A DNA stretch of 64,000 nt from Bradyrhizobium genosp. SA-3 (lineage in GTDB: Bacteria; Pseudomonadota; Alphaproteobacteria; Rhizobiales; Xanthobacteraceae): the NCBI RefSeq assembly GCF_004212635.1, contig NZ_PSRT01000003.1, forward strand, positions 57,441 to 121,440, given 5' to 3'. The translations under genes and the position numbers were made by a program. Every line of letters starts with the position of its first letter. The stretch's first letter is position 1. The notes beneath the pieces are model-generated. The model was not told the DNA's origin, made no database searches, and saw only the letters and a list, made by a program, of their open reading frames with translations. Positions 7,427 through 16,806 of this stretch are shown here, piece after piece.

Positions 7427-9052
7427 ATGAACGCAAATTCCTCGCTCGCGCCGTCCGAACCCGAATTCGACTACATCATCGTCGGTGCCGGCTCCGCCGG
7501 CTGCGTGCTCGCCAACAGGCTCTCTGCGAACGGCAAGCACAGCGTGTTGCTGCTCGAAGCCGGCCCGAAGGATTCCAACATCTGGATCCACGTGCCGCTC
7601 GGCTACGGCAAGCTGTTCAAGGAGAAGACGGTCAACTGGATGTACCAGACCGAGCCGGAGCCCGAGCTGAAGGGGCGCCAGGTGTTCCAGCCGCGCGGCA
7701 AGACGCTGGGCGGCTCGAGCTCGATCAACGGCCTGCTCTATGTCCGCGGTCAGCACGAGGACTACGACCGCTGGCGCCAGCTCGGCAACACCGGCTGGGG
7801 CTATGACGACGTGTTGCCCTACTTCAAGAAGGCCGAGAGCCAATCGCGCGGCGCCGATCAATATCACGGCAGCGGCGGGCCGCTGCCGGTCTCCAACATG
7901 ATCGTGACCGATCCGCTGTCGAAAGCCTTCATCGACGCTGCGGTCGAGACCGGTCTGCCGTACAATCCTGACTTCAATGGCGCCACGCAGGAAGGCGTCG
8001 GCCTGTTCCAGACCACGACGCGCAATGGCCGCCGTGCCTCGACGTCGGTGGCCTATCTCGGCCCGGCCAAGACGCGCAGCAATCTCAAGATCGAGACCTC
8101 CGCACACGCCCACCGCGTCCTGTTCGACGGGCGCCGCGCCGTCGGCGTCGAATATCGGCAAGGCGCGGCCTTGCGCCGCGCGCGGGCGCGCAAGGAGATC
8201 GTGCTGTCAAGCGGGGCCTACAACTCGCCGCAGCTGCTTCAGCTCTCCGGCGTCGGTCCCGCCGATCTCCTGCGCAAGCACGGCGTCGACGTGGTGCTCG
8301 ATGCACCCGGTGTCGGCCATGACCTCCAGGACCACATGCAGGTCCGCATCGTGATGCGCTGCTCGCAGAAGATCACGCTCAACGATACGATCAATCATCC
8401 GCTGCGCCGCACGATGGCCGGGGCGCGCTATGCGCTGTTCCGGAAGGGTTGGCTGACGATCGCGGCCGGCACAGCGGGCGCGTTCTTCAAGACCAGCCCG
8501 CGGCTGGCCTCGCCCGACATCCAGGTGCACTTCCTGCCGTTCTCGACCGACAAGATGGGCGAGAAGCTGCACGATTTCTCCGGCTTCACGGCGTCGGTGT
8601 GCCAGCTCCGGCCCGAAAGCCGCGGCTCCCTGGGCATCAGAAGTGCCGACCCGACCGTGCCGCCGGAAATCCGCATCAACTACATGTCGACCGAGACCGA
8701 CCGTACCACCAACGTCCAGGGCCTCAAGATCCTGCGCAAGATCCTGAACGCGCCGGCGCTGAAGCCGTTCGTCGCTGGCGAGGTCGATCCCGGCACGAAG
8801 GTATCCACGGACGCCGAGCTCCTGGATTTCTGCCGCGAGCGCGGCAGCACCATCTACCATCCGACCTCGACCTGTCGTATGGGCAATGACGCGCTCGCGG
8901 TGGTCGACCAGCGGCTTAAGGTGAGGGGGCTTGACGGCCTTCGCGTCGTCGACGGCTCGATCATGCCGGACCTCGTGTCGGGGAACACCAACGCGCCGAT
9001 CATCATGATCGCCGAAAAGGCCTCCGACATGATATTGGAGGATGCGCGTTAG
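7427..9052 (+). CDS. GMC family FAD-dependent oxidoreductase (choline dehydrogenase-like)
   Basis: FAD-dependent alcohol dehydrogenase/oxidase of the glucose-methanol-choline family. The 541 residues show the ADP-binding motif DYIIVGAGSAGCVLANRL near residue 15, the first GMC signature PRGKTLGGSSSINGLLYVRG, the second signature SSGAYNSPQLLQLSGVGP, and the C-terminal catalytic region with YHPTSTCRMG and NTNAPIIMIAEKASD. Length is typical. No signal peptide is seen, so it is probably cytoplasmic or peripheral on the inner membrane. No betaine-aldehyde dehydrogenase or transporter is nearby, so choline is only one possibility; the TetR gene upstream suggests substrate induction. Confidence 0.88.
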   Translation: MNANSSLAPSEPEFDYIIVGAGSAGCVLANRLSANGKHSVLLLEAGPKDSNIWIHVPLGYGKLFKEKTVNWMYQTEPEPELKGRQVFQPRGKTLGGSSSINGLLYVRGQHEDYDRWRQLGNTGWGYDDVLPYFKKAESQSRGADQYHGSGGPLPVSNMIVTDPLSKAFIDAAVETGLPYNPDFNGATQEGVGLFQTTTRNGRRASTSVAYLGPAKTRSNLKIETSAHAHRVLFDGRRAVGVEYRQGAALRRARARKEIVLSSGAYNSPQLLQLSGVGPADLLRKHGVDVVLDAPGVGHDLQDHMQVRIVMRCSQKITLNDTINHPLRRTMAGARYALFRKGWLTIAAGTAGAFFKTSPRLASPDIQVHFLPFSTDKMGEKLHDFSGFTASVCQLRPESRGSLGIRSADPTVPPEIRINYMSTETDRTTNVQGLKILRKILNAPALKPFVAGEVDPGTKVSTDAELLDFCRERGSTIYHPTSTCRMGNDALAVVDQRLKVRGLDGLRVVDGSIMPDLVSGNTNAPIIMIAEKASDMILEDAR

Positions 9053-9100
9053 AGCATGATCCGGAAAAGTGGGAACCGGTTTTCCGATAAGATCATGCTC
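9053..9100. repeat. Palindromic GAGCATGATC repeat between GMC gene and hemC
   Basis: Starts immediately after the GMC stop codon with GAGCATGATCCGGAAAA and ends TTTTCCGATAAGATCATGCTC, i.e. inverted arms around a GGGAACC core. From memory this is one of the commonest intergenic repeats in Bradyrhizobium, Rhodopseudomonas and Nitrobacter. It could act as an mRNA hairpin between the two genes. The in-frame ATG codons at 9056 and 9095 lie inside it and should not be taken as hemC starts. Confidence 0.8.
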
Positions 9101-9133
9101 AAACAAAATGACGTGTCTCGAAAGGATCAGGAC

Positions 9134-10114
9134 TTGGCTACGCGATTCAAGATCGGCACCCGCAAGAGCGCGATGGCGCTGGCACAGACGGAAGAGATCG
9201 CACGCCGCCTGACCGCCGCTGTGCCCGATCTCGACGTCGAGATCGTCAAGTTCGACACGACGGGCGATCTCGACCAGACCAGCAAGCTCCTGGCCCACGG
9301 CGGCAAGGGCGGCGCCTTCGTCGCGCAGATCCGCGCCGCCGTCCTGTCGGGCGAGCTCCAGGCGGCGATGCATTCGCTCAAGGACATGCCGGGCAACGAG
9401 GACACGCCCGGCCTCGTCATCGGCGCCACCTTGTCGCGCGATCCGCCCAGTGACGCGCTGGTGCTGCGCGGCGGCGTGACGCTGGAGGCGCTGCGCCAGT
9501 CCCGCGGCAAGGGTTTCAAGATCGGCACCAACGCCGTGCGCCGCGCCGCCTATGCGCGGCGCCTGTTTCCGGAGGTGGAGGTGATCCACTTCCGCGGCGC
9601 CGCCGATACACGCGTGCGCAAGCTCGACAATGGCGAGAAGCAGCGCCTGCCGGATGGCGGTGCGGTGGGGCCGGCCGATGCGCTGATCATGGCGCGGTCG
9701 GGCCTCGATCGCGTCGGTCTTTCCAGCCGCATCGCCTACGAATTCACCGCGGCGGAGATGCTGCCTGCGGCGGGCCAGGGCATCGTCGCGGTCGAATGCG
9801 CCGCGCAGGACTGGCAGACGCGGAAAATCCTTTCATCGATCGACGATCCCGCCGCGCACGCCTGCGCCGATGCCGAGCGCGAGGTGCTGTGGGTGCTCAA
9901 CGGCCACTGCAATTCGCCGGTGGCGGGGTTCTCGACCATTGCCGGTGATCAGATGTCGCTGGCCGCATCCGTGCTCGACCTCTCCGGCAACACCATCATC
10001 GAAGCCTCACGCGCTGGCCCCGCCAATCGCCCGCGCGAGCTCGGTCGTGCTGTAGCGTTGGATCTGTTGGCCAGGGGCGCCGCCGAGATCATCGAGCGCA
10101 GCCGGCCGCGCTGA
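9134..10114 (+). CDS. hemC: Hydroxymethylbilane synthase (porphobilinogen deaminase), divergent form
   Basis: Polymerises four porphobilinogen units to hydroxymethylbilane for haem synthesis. From the preferred TTG start the product is 326 aa. Conserved features are GTRKSAMALAQTEE (substrate-binding Arg), HSLKDMP with the catalytic aspartate at residue 84, GTNAVRRAAY, HFRGAADTRVRKLD, AAGQGIVAVEC, and NGHCNSPVAG with C259 as the dipyrromethane-cofactor cysteine. Loops differ clearly from the usual alphaproteobacterial HemC (for example MPGNEDTPGLVIG, and GTNAV instead of GTSSL), so it may be a second copy. TTG 9134 is preferred because AGGA lies 7 bp upstream and the protein then starts ATRFKIGTRKS; upstream in-frame ATGs fall in the repeat. 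It is convergent with hemE. Confidence 0.82.
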   Translation: MATRFKIGTRKSAMALAQTEEIARRLTAAVPDLDVEIVKFDTTGDLDQTSKLLAHGGKGGAFVAQIRAAVLSGELQAAMHSLKDMPGNEDTPGLVIGATLSRDPPSDALVLRGGVTLEALRQSRGKGFKIGTNAVRRAAYARRLFPEVEVIHFRGAADTRVRKLDNGEKQRLPDGGAVGPADALIMARSGLDRVGLSSRIAYEFTAAEMLPAAGQGIVAVECAAQDWQTRKILSSIDDPAAHACADAEREVLWVLNGHCNSPVAGFSTIAGDQMSLAASVLDLSGNTIIEASRAGPANRPRELGRAVALDLLARGAAEIIERSRPR

Positions 10115-10139
10115 GCCTGCCCGCGAAATCACAATCGGC

Positions 10140-10265
10140 GATGGTGCCATCCTGCGCCTGTTTTGCCCGACGTGTCAAACGCGCGGGGTGAGTCATGCCG
10201 GCCAAGACTTTTCAATGACTTGTCTACTGTGCATGGGGTTGTTTTCGCAGCTTTTTGTTTTGCCG
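10140..10265. repeat. Probable dispersed intergenic element between hemC and hemE
   Basis: Non-coding stretch between two convergent genes with a T-rich end (GGGGTTGTTTTCGCAGC then TTTTTG). The phrases GTTTTGCCCGACGTGTCAAAC and CTACTGTGCATGGGG resemble, from memory, a dispersed Bradyrhizobium intergenic sequence. No second copy occurs in this window, so the call rests on memory. The T tracts could help terminate hemC transcription. Confidence 0.4.
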
Positions 10266-10285
10266 CGCCCCTTGGTCGAAATAAA

Positions 10286-11320
10286 TCAGCCCCGCACGCG
10301 CCTCAGCATCTGCTCGACATGGGCGATCGGCGTTTCCGGCTGGATGCCGTGGCCGAGATTGAAGATCAGGCGTCCTTTCGCAAAATTCGCCAGCACGTCG
10401 TCGACCGCGCGGTCGAGCGCTGCGCCACCAGTGATCAACACCAGCGGGTCGAGATTACCCTGCACGGCGACCTTGCTCTGCACGCGCTCGCGGATGAAGG
10501 CCGGCTCCGCGGTCCAGTCAATGCTCACCGCGTTGACGCCGGTTGCCTCGACATAGGCTGGCAGCTGCGCACCGGCACCGCGCGGGAAGCCGATGATCTT
10601 CGCATCCGGCACCTTCGCGCGCACGCCTTCGACGATGCGCCGCGTCGGTTCGATCGACCAGCGCGCGAACTCGGCGGGCGGCAGCACGCCGGCCCAGGTG
10701 TCGAAGATTTGCAAGGCGTCGGCGCCGGCGGCGAGCTGCGCCAGCAGATATTCGACCGAGTTGTCGACCAGCACGTCGATGATTTGCGCGAAGGCCTCCG
10801 GATGCCGGTAGGCCATCATGCGTGCCGGCGCCTGGTCGGGCGTGCCCTGGCCGGCGACCATGTAGGTCGCCACCGTCCATGGCGCGCCGCAGAAGCCGAT
10901 CAGGGCCACCTCGGGAGCGAGCGCGCCGCGGACGATCCGCAGCGCCTCGAACACCGGTGCGAGCTTGGAGAAGTCGGCGCGCGCGGCCAGCGTCGCGACC
11001 TTCGCCGGATCATCCAGCGGTTCGAGCCGCGGGCCTTCGCCGACCTCGAAACGCACGGAGCGGCCGAGCGCATAGGGGATTACCAGGATATCCGAGAAGA
11101 TGATCGCAGCATTGAAGCCGAACCTTCGGATCGGCTGCAGCGTCACCTCGGCGGCAAGCTCCGGGGTGAAGCAGAGATCGAGGAAGCCGCCCGCCTTGGC
11201 GCGCACCTCGCGATATTCCGGCAGGTAGCGGCCGGCCTGCCGCATCATCCACATGGGCGGGATGGCCTGGCGCTGGCCGGAGAGCACGTCGATGAAGGGC
11301 TTTGTCGCAGACTGGGGCAC
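10286..11320 (-). CDS. hemE: Uroporphyrinogen decarboxylase
   Basis: Decarboxylates uroporphyrinogen III to coproporphyrinogen III in haem synthesis (cytoplasm). The 344 residues include the signature [18 protein letters not shown], the [12 protein letters not shown] substrate aspartate region, and [13 protein letters not shown]. Length is standard. An in-frame ORF extends upstream to 11431, but I chose GTG 11320 because AGGAC precedes it and the protein then begins [13 protein letters not shown] like the family. It is convergent with hemC and divergent from a small conserved gene at 11430. Confidence 0.94.
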   Translation of the reverse strand: MPQSATKPFIDVLSGQRQAIPPMWMMRQAGRYLPEYREVRAKAGGFLDLCFTPELAAEVTLQPIRRFGFNAAIIFSDILVIPYALGRSVRFEVGEGPRLEPLDDPAKVATLAARADFSKLAPVFEALRIVRGALAPEVALIGFCGAPWTVATYMVAGQGTPDQAPARMMAYRHPEAFAQIIDVLVDNSVEYLLAQLAAGADALQIFDTWAGVLPPAEFARWSIEPTRRIVEGVRAKVPDAKIIGFPRGAGAQLPAYVEATGVNAVSIDWTAEPAFIRERVQSKVAVQGNLDPLVLITGGAALDRAVDDVLANFAKGRLIFNLGHGIQPETPIAHVEQMLRRVRG

Positions 11321-11351
11321 GAGCTGTCCTGATGCAGATTGAGGTTCCTGA

Positions 11352-11645
<294 letters not shown>

Positions 11646-11805
11646 CCGGCGGGAGCCGGATTCCGATAAGCACGCTAATGTTCTGTTAGCGATGCGCCGA
11701 TGCTTGCGTCCGTACGACTACGGGATCGCCGCGCATTGCTGCGGTCATTTCAGAGTTCAATAACAGAAGCGGCAGAGTTTCCGAACGATCGGAGAATTCT
11801 GCCGC

Positions 11806-13710
11806 ATGAGTGCTGCGACCCAAAGAGCCGGATGGAGCCGTCTGCCGCTGCGCGCGGCCGCGTTCGTCGTGCTCACCTGCGCCACCATCCTCGGGGTCAG
11901 CGCCTGGCGCGAATGGGCCACGCGCGATGCCGTGCTCAAGGGCGCCGAGACCGAGATGGCGAACGTTGCCCGTTCGCTGACACAGCATGCAGAGGACAGC
12001 CTCGATCTCCTGGATTCCGGCGTCGTCGGCGTCGTCAGCCGGCTGGAGATGGACGGCGCCGGCCCTGCCACGATCGCGAAGCTGCGCACCCTGCTGGAAG
12101 CGCGCAAGAAGGCCATCGAGCGCATTCACGGCCTCGGCATCATCGACGATCAGGGCAATTGGCTGACCTTGCCCGGCACGATCGGCTCGACCTTCAGCGA
12201 TGACGCGTTCTTCCGTCATCACCAGTTCTCTCCGAAACGAGAGCCCCATGTCGGCCGTCCCGTGAAGAGCCTCCTGGACGGCGAATGGGTCGTCACCCTG
12301 TCGCGCCGCTTCAACAAGCCGGACGGCAGCTTCGGCGGCGTGGTGCTCGCGACCATCAGCTCTAAATATCTTTCGCATTTCTACGAGCAGTTCGAGATCG
12401 GCCGCAACAGCTCGGTGGCGCTGACGCATGGCGACGGCCTGATCGTCGCGCGCAACCCGAACAACGAAAAGTTCGTCGGACACAGTGTTGCCGACAAGCC
12501 GCTGTTCCGCGACGCCAGCCTGCAGCGGCCGGGCGGCGCCTATCATTTCAAGTCGCCGCTGGACGGCGCCCAGCGCGTCAGCTTCTTCAAGCGCAGCAGC
12601 CGCTACCCGCTGGTCCTGCTCGCCACCGTCGACAAGGACGAATTGCTGGCGCCCTGGCGCGCAGCCGCAATCTCCCGCATGCTCTACGTGGTCGCCCTGG
12701 TGATGCTGATCGCGATCATCGGTGCCGTGCTGGTGCGGCAGTTGCAGCGGGGCCAGCGCATGGCCGCGGCCCTGATCGAGAAGGAGGCGCACTTCCGCCT
12801 GCTCGCGGAAGGCTCCAGCGACATGGTGACCCGCATCGGGCTCGACGAGCGGCTGCGCTATGTCTCGCCCGCGTCGGTGCGCCTAGTCGGCTGGCGCGCC
12901 AATCAACTGATCGGCACGCCTGCGCTCGCGGGCATCAATCCGGAGGATCTGCCGCAGGTCCAGGCGATCGTCGACGCCATGAAGCGTGGCGAGACGGAGG
13001 AGGCGCGCCTCGTCTATCGCAACTCGCACCGGGAGAACGGCGAAGTCTGGCTCGAATCGACCATGCGGGTGACGCGCAAGGACAATGGGCGCGTCGACGG
13101 CGTGGTGGCGATCTCGCGCGACATCTCCGAACACAAGAAGCTGGAGACCATGCTCGAGACGCTCGCGATCGAGGACAGCCTCACGGGCCTTGCCAATCGC
13201 CGCCGGTTCGACGAACGGATGAAGGAGGAGTGGGCGCGTGCCTATCGCGACCGCTCCAGCCTCGCCTTGCTGATGATCGACGTCGACCACTTCAAGGCCT
13301 ACAACGACGAATACGGCCATCCCGCGGGCGACGCCTGCCTCCGCCTGGTGGCGCAGGTCATCGCAACCGAGATGCAGCGTCCCGGCGATCTGGCAGCGCG
13401 CTATGGCGGCGAGGAGTTCGCCATGCTGCTGCCGAACACCGATGCCGAAGGCTGCGCCCGGATCGGCGACCGGATCAGGCGAGCGATCCGCGAGGCGGGC
13501 CTCGTCCACACCACCAACCATGCGACCGGTTGCGTCACCGCTTCGCTCGGAGGCGCGGCGTGCCGGCCGGTGCTGGAGCGCACGGCGGGCGTGGCCTCGC
13601 TCGTCGAGGCGGCCGATCAGGCGCTCTACGCCGCGAAGGAAGCCGGGCGCAACCGGTTGATGATGTCGGGCGAGGTGGCCAGCCTGATGCTCAAGGCGTC
13701 CGGTCAGTAA
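11806..13710 (+). CDS. Sensor diguanylate cyclase (PDC/Cache-PAS-GGDEF)
   Basis: 634 residues. A first transmembrane helix (about 15-35), a periplasmic double-Cache-like sensor (about 40-285), a second helix (about 290-310), a PAS domain (about 325-445) and a C-terminal GGDEF domain (about 450-625). The active-site motif reads GGEEF at 534-538, a catalytically competent variant, and RPGD five residues upstream fits the RxxD product-inhibition site. It should make c-di-GMP from GTP in response to an extracellular signal. It stands alone, and ATG 11806 has GGAG upstream. It contrasts with the GGDEF-EAL protein at 3994-5973, whose inhibitory site is degenerate. Confidence 0.9.
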   Translation: MSAATQRAGWSRLPLRAAAFVVLTCATILGVSAWREWATRDAVLKGAETEMANVARSLTQHAEDSLDLLDSGVVGVVSRLEMDGAGPATIAKLRTLLEARKKAIERIHGLGIIDDQGNWLTLPGTIGSTFSDDAFFRHHQFSPKREPHVGRPVKSLLDGEWVVTLSRRFNKPDGSFGGVVLATISSKYLSHFYEQFEIGRNSSVALTHGDGLIVARNPNNEKFVGHSVADKPLFRDASLQRPGGAYHFKSPLDGAQRVSFFKRSSRYPLVLLATVDKDELLAPWRAAAISRMLYVVALVMLIAIIGAVLVRQLQRGQRMAAALIEKEAHFRLLAEGSSDMVTRIGLDERLRYVSPASVRLVGWRANQLIGTPALAGINPEDLPQVQAIVDAMKRGETEEARLVYRNSHRENGEVWLESTMRVTRKDNGRVDGVVAISRDISEHKKLETMLETLAIEDSLTGLANRRRFDERMKEEWARAYRDRSSLALLMIDVDHFKAYNDEYGHPAGDACLRLVAQVIATEMQRPGDLAARYGGEEFAMLLPNTDAEGCARIGDRIRRAIREAGLVHTTNHATGCVTASLGGAACRPVLERTAGVASLVEAADQALYAAKEAGRNRLMMSGEVASLMLKASGQ

Positions 13711-13720
13711 GATCGCCATC

Positions 13721-13850
13721 GTGTCCCGGACGCGACGCAGCGTGAAACGATGCGACGCTGAGCCGGGACCCAGCACTTTCTTCGCCGCAACCATAGGCCC
13801 CGGTTCAGCAGCGCATCGCGAAGGGCGCTGCGCTGCGCCCGGGGCACGAG
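13721..13850. repeat. Intergenic palindromic repeat, CCCGGACGC family
   Basis: GTCCCGGACGCGACGCAGCG at the left and CGCTGCGCTGCGCCCGGGGCACG at the right pair as long imperfect arms; the middle carries GAGCCGGGACCCAGCAC. It lies between the convergent diguanylate cyclase and slyX genes. No coding sequence is supported in 13711-13865. Confidence 0.6.
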
Positions 13851-13865
13851 ATCTTAATCGAGATC

Positions 13866-14084
13866 TCAATAATGCGGCGGGCGCTCGTTGGCAGGGCCCG
13901 GCGCATTCGCCTCGGCCTCCTGGAGCCGTTCGCTCAGCTGTGCGATCTGCCGCGTCAGCGCGTCGATCTGCTTCCACTGCGCCGTGATGGTCTGGTTCAG
14001 CGTCTCGATCGTGTCGTCCTGATAGCTGAGGCGCATCTCCAGCGTGTCGATGCGCTCGCTCAGCGTCTTGATCTCATTCGTCAC
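13866..14084 (-). CDS. slyX: SlyX family protein
   Basis: 72 residues, almost entirely coiled coil with heptad spacing (TLSERIDTLEMRLSYQDDTIETLNQTI and beyond) and a proline-rich tail ending PPHY, which is the SlyX hallmark. Biochemical role unknown in the family. GTG 14084 is the start giving VTNEIKTLSERI; AAGGGG lies upstream. Its first 11 bases overlap the end of trhO, so the two are translationally coupled. Confidence 0.85.
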   Translation of the reverse strand: MTNEIKTLSERIDTLEMRLSYQDDTIETLNQTITAQWKQIDALTRQIAQLSERLQEAEANAPGPANERPPHY

Positions 14085-14856
14085 GGCCGTGCCCCTTGTC
14101 CAGTTCACGCAGGCCAAGTTCTCGCAATCCATGCCCGAGCGCGACGCGCTCGTCGAACACGAAGCATTCGCCGCGCCAGCGGCTCTGCGTCTGCGGCACC
14201 TCTTCCAGATATTTGAGGATGCCGCCCTTGAGGTGATAGACCTCGGCAAAGCCGCGCGCGAGCAGATGCGCGCTGGCCTTCTCGCAGCGGATGCCGCCGG
14301 TGCAGAACATCGCGATCCTGCGGTGCTTTGCCGGATCGAGCTGCGCGGCGGCAAAATCCTTGAACTGGCCAAAACTCTTGATGCCGGGATCGAGCGCGCC
14401 CTCGAACGTGCCCATCGCCACCTCGAAAGCATTGCGGGTGTCGAGCAGCAGCGTATCGGGTGCCGCGATCAGCGCATTCCATTCGGCGGCGTCGACATAG
14501 GTGCCGACCTGCTTTGTCGGATCGGCGGCCGCATCACCGAGCGTGACGATCTCCTTCTTCAGCCGCACCTTGAGCCGGCCGAACGGCATCGCCGCGGCGG
14601 TCGAGAATTTGAGTTCGAGATTGTCGAGCCGGCCGCCGAACGTGTCGCCGTGCGCGAGCTCGTGAGCGAAGGAGCCGATCGCCTCCGGGGTGCCCGCGAC
14701 GGTGCCGTTGATGCCCTCCTGGGCCAGCAGCACGCTGCCCTTCAGCGCCAGGCGAGCGCAGAGCGCGCGCAGCGGCTCGCGCAGCTCGCGGTAATCCGGG
14801 AGGGCGGCGAATTGGTAGAAGGCGGCGACCTTGGTGACCGAATTGTTGTCAGACAT
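14074..14856 (-). CDS. trhO: tRNA uridine(34) hydroxylase / rhodanese-like TrhO (YceA)
   Basis: 260 residues. An N-terminal acylphosphatase-like region (FYQFAALPDYRELREPL ... QEGINGTVAGT) is followed by a rhodanese domain with the active-site loop CTGGIRCEKA, the CxxxxxC arrangement of the TrhO family, which hydroxylates wobble uridine in tRNA (ho5U formation). A C-terminal segment (FVFDERVALG) is typical. Start ATG 14856 gives MSDNNSVTKVAAFYQF. Its 3' end overlaps slyX, so the two form one operon. It diverges from the gamma-glutamyltransferase gene across about 200 bp. Confidence 0.88.
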   Translation of the reverse strand: MSDNNSVTKVAAFYQFAALPDYRELREPLRALCARLALKGSVLLAQEGINGTVAGTPEAIGSFAHELAHGDTFGGRLDNLELKFSTAAAMPFGRLKVRLKKEIVTLGDAAADPTKQVGTYVDAAEWNALIAAPDTLLLDTRNAFEVAMGTFEGALDPGIKSFGQFKDFAAAQLDPAKHRRIAMFCTGGIRCEKASAHLLARGFAEVYHLKGGILKYLEEVPQTQSRWRGECFVFDERVALGHGLRELGLRELDKGHGRDE

Positions 14857-15054
14857 GGCGGCTCGTTTAGCAGGCCGCCGGCGCCCGGAAAACCCGCCAT
14901 GGCTGAAAGCCGCGAACGGTCCATACGCCCAGCGGATGGCAGCCATTTCATTGGTATGCCAGCATTGCTCCGGCTGGCCGGAATATGTCATGTAGGCCGG
15001 GTTTTTCCGAGATGGCGCGCGTCGCGCCGGATGTCCAAGAAAGCAAGAATTCGC

Positions 15055-16641
15055 ATGAGAAACTTCCATTTCCCCGGCAGGTCCACCGTCCACGCCACCA
15101 ATGCGATGGTGGCGACCTCGCATCCGCAGGCTTCGCTCGCCGCGATCGAGGTGCTGCGCGAGGGCGGCACGGCGGTGGACGCAGCGGTCGCCGGCTCGGC
15201 CGTGCTCGGCGTGATCGAGCCGCAATCGACCGGCATCGGCGGTGACTGTTTTGCGCTGATCCAGCCGCGGGGCGAGGGCAAGATCATCGCCTATAATGGC
15301 TCCGGCCGCGCGCCGAAGGCGGCGAACGCCGACTGGTATCTCGAGCGCAAGATCAACTCGGTACCGCTGACCTCGGCGCATGCGGTGTCGATCCCCGGCG
15401 TGGTCGATGCCTTTGCCACCGTGCTGCGCGATCACGGCAAGTTCGGCTTCGACCGGCTGCTGCAGCCCGCGATCAAGGCGGCGGAGGAGGGCTACGTCAT
15501 CGCGCCGCGCATCGCCTTCGACTGGAAGAACCAGTTCGAGAAGCTGAAGGGTGGCACCAACACCGTGCGTTACCTATTGCCGGGCGGCAAGCCGCCGGTG
15601 GCCGGCGACGTCATTCGCCAACCGGAGCTCGGCAAGACGCTGCGCGCGATCGCCAAGGACGGCCGCGACGCCTTCTACAAGGGCCCGATCGCGGAGGACA
15701 TGGTCGAGACCTTGCGCGGGATCGGCGGCCTGCACACGCTCGATGATTTCGCCGCGCATACGACGGAAGTGACCACGCCGATCGGCACCATGTACAAAGG
15801 CTACGACGTCTGGCAGTGCCCGCCGAACGGACCCGGCGTCACCATGCTGCTGATGCTGAACATCCTGTCGCGGTTCGATCTGACCAAGTTCGCACCGCTC
15901 AGCGTCGAGCGCTTCCACCTCGAGGCGGAGGCGGCGCGCATCGCCTACATGAATCGCGAGATGCATGTCGCCGCCCCCGATCACATGAAGATCAACGTCG
16001 CCGAGATGCTCGCCAAGGGCTTTGCCGACGAGTACATCAGCAAGATCCGGATGGACGGCATGCTCGAGCTGCCGAATGTCGCGCCGCCGATGAATCCGTC
16101 GACCATCTACATCACGGTGGTGGACAAGGACCGCAACGTCTGCTCGTTCATCAACTCGATCGCCCATTCCTTCGGCTCGGCGATCGTCTCCAACAAGACC
16201 GGCGTCCTGTTCCAGAACCGCGCCGGCGGATTCCGCATCCAGCCGGGCCATCCCAACTGCATCGCAGGCGGCAAGCGCCCGCTGCACACGATCATGCCGA
16301 GCCTGCTCACCAAGGGTGGCCGTTCCGTGATGCCGTTCGCCGTGATGGGCGGACAGTATCAACCGACCGGCCAGACGCATGTGCTGACCAACATCCTCGA
16401 CTATGGCTGCGACGTGCAGGAGGCGATCGATATGCCGCGCGGCCTGCACTACGAGGGCCAGTATCAGCTCGAGGACAGCGTGCCCGCCGCGATCGTCGAA
16501 GGCCTGAAGAAGCTCGGCCACAAGACCACCAGCGTGGTCGGTCCGCTCGGCGGCGCCCAGGCGATCTGGATCGACTGGGAAAAGGGCACGCTCACCGGCG
16601 GTTCCGATCCGCGCAAGGACGGCTGCGCGCTGGGCTATTGA
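15055..16641 (+). CDS. Gamma-glutamyltransferase family protein
   Basis: Ntn-hydrolase precursor of the gamma-glutamyltranspeptidase family, which cleaves gamma-glutamyl bonds as in glutathione. From ATG 15055 it is 528 aa (MRNFHFPGRSTVHATNAMVATSHPQAS). Family signs are AAVAGSAVLGVIEPQSTGIGGDCF, GAGG-like glycine loops, and the self-cleavage site PST-IYITVVD, where T350 aligns with the catalytic N-terminal threonine (T391 of E. coli); GGKRPLHTIMPSL follows. The second residue of the usual TTH motif is Ile and the third Tyr, so the specificity may differ from classic Ggt. No clear signal peptide. The open frame continues upstream to 14044, but that part is antisense to trhO. Confidence 0.85.
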   Translation: MRNFHFPGRSTVHATNAMVATSHPQASLAAIEVLREGGTAVDAAVAGSAVLGVIEPQSTGIGGDCFALIQPRGEGKIIAYNGSGRAPKAANADWYLERKINSVPLTSAHAVSIPGVVDAFATVLRDHGKFGFDRLLQPAIKAAEEGYVIAPRIAFDWKNQFEKLKGGTNTVRYLLPGGKPPVAGDVIRQPELGKTLRAIAKDGRDAFYKGPIAEDMVETLRGIGGLHTLDDFAAHTTEVTTPIGTMYKGYDVWQCPPNGPGVTMLLMLNILSRFDLTKFAPLSVERFHLEAEAARIAYMNREMHVAAPDHMKINVAEMLAKGFADEYISKIRMDGMLELPNVAPPMNPSTIYITVVDKDRNVCSFINSIAHSFGSAIVSNKTGVLFQNRAGGFRIQPGHPNCIAGGKRPLHTIMPSLLTKGGRSVMPFAVMGGQYQPTGQTHVLTNILDYGCDVQEAIDMPRGLHYEGQYQLEDSVPAAIVEGLKKLGHKTTSVVGPLGGAQAIWIDWEKGTLTGGSDPRKDGCALGY

Positions 16642-16683
16642 GCCCCCGCGCGGTTCCCCGCACAAGATCAGGAAAAGTTGACG

Positions 16684-16722
16684 AAGGGCGGCGCGGCATT
16701 TGCTGCGTCGCCCTTTCTCGTT
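16684..16722 (+). terminator. Probable intrinsic terminator after gamma-glutamyltransferase
   Basis: Hairpin AAGGGCGGCG / CGTCGCCCTT (one G-U pair) with a 12-base loop, followed by TTCTCGTT. It sits 43 bp after the stop codon and ahead of the molybdenum hydroxylase operon. Confidence 0.5.
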
Positions 16723-16806
16723 CGGAACGGAGCCCATTGCTTCAGGTTAAGGGGCGATGAGCGGTGCAGGCGTGCGCTGCTTTGCAGATGAGCGGCGGAG
16801 GCGTCG

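Noticed and set aside
14044..15054. Upstream extension of the gamma-glutamyltransferase frame
   Set aside because: Runs antisense through trhO and slyX and has no family match; the protein starts normally at 15055.
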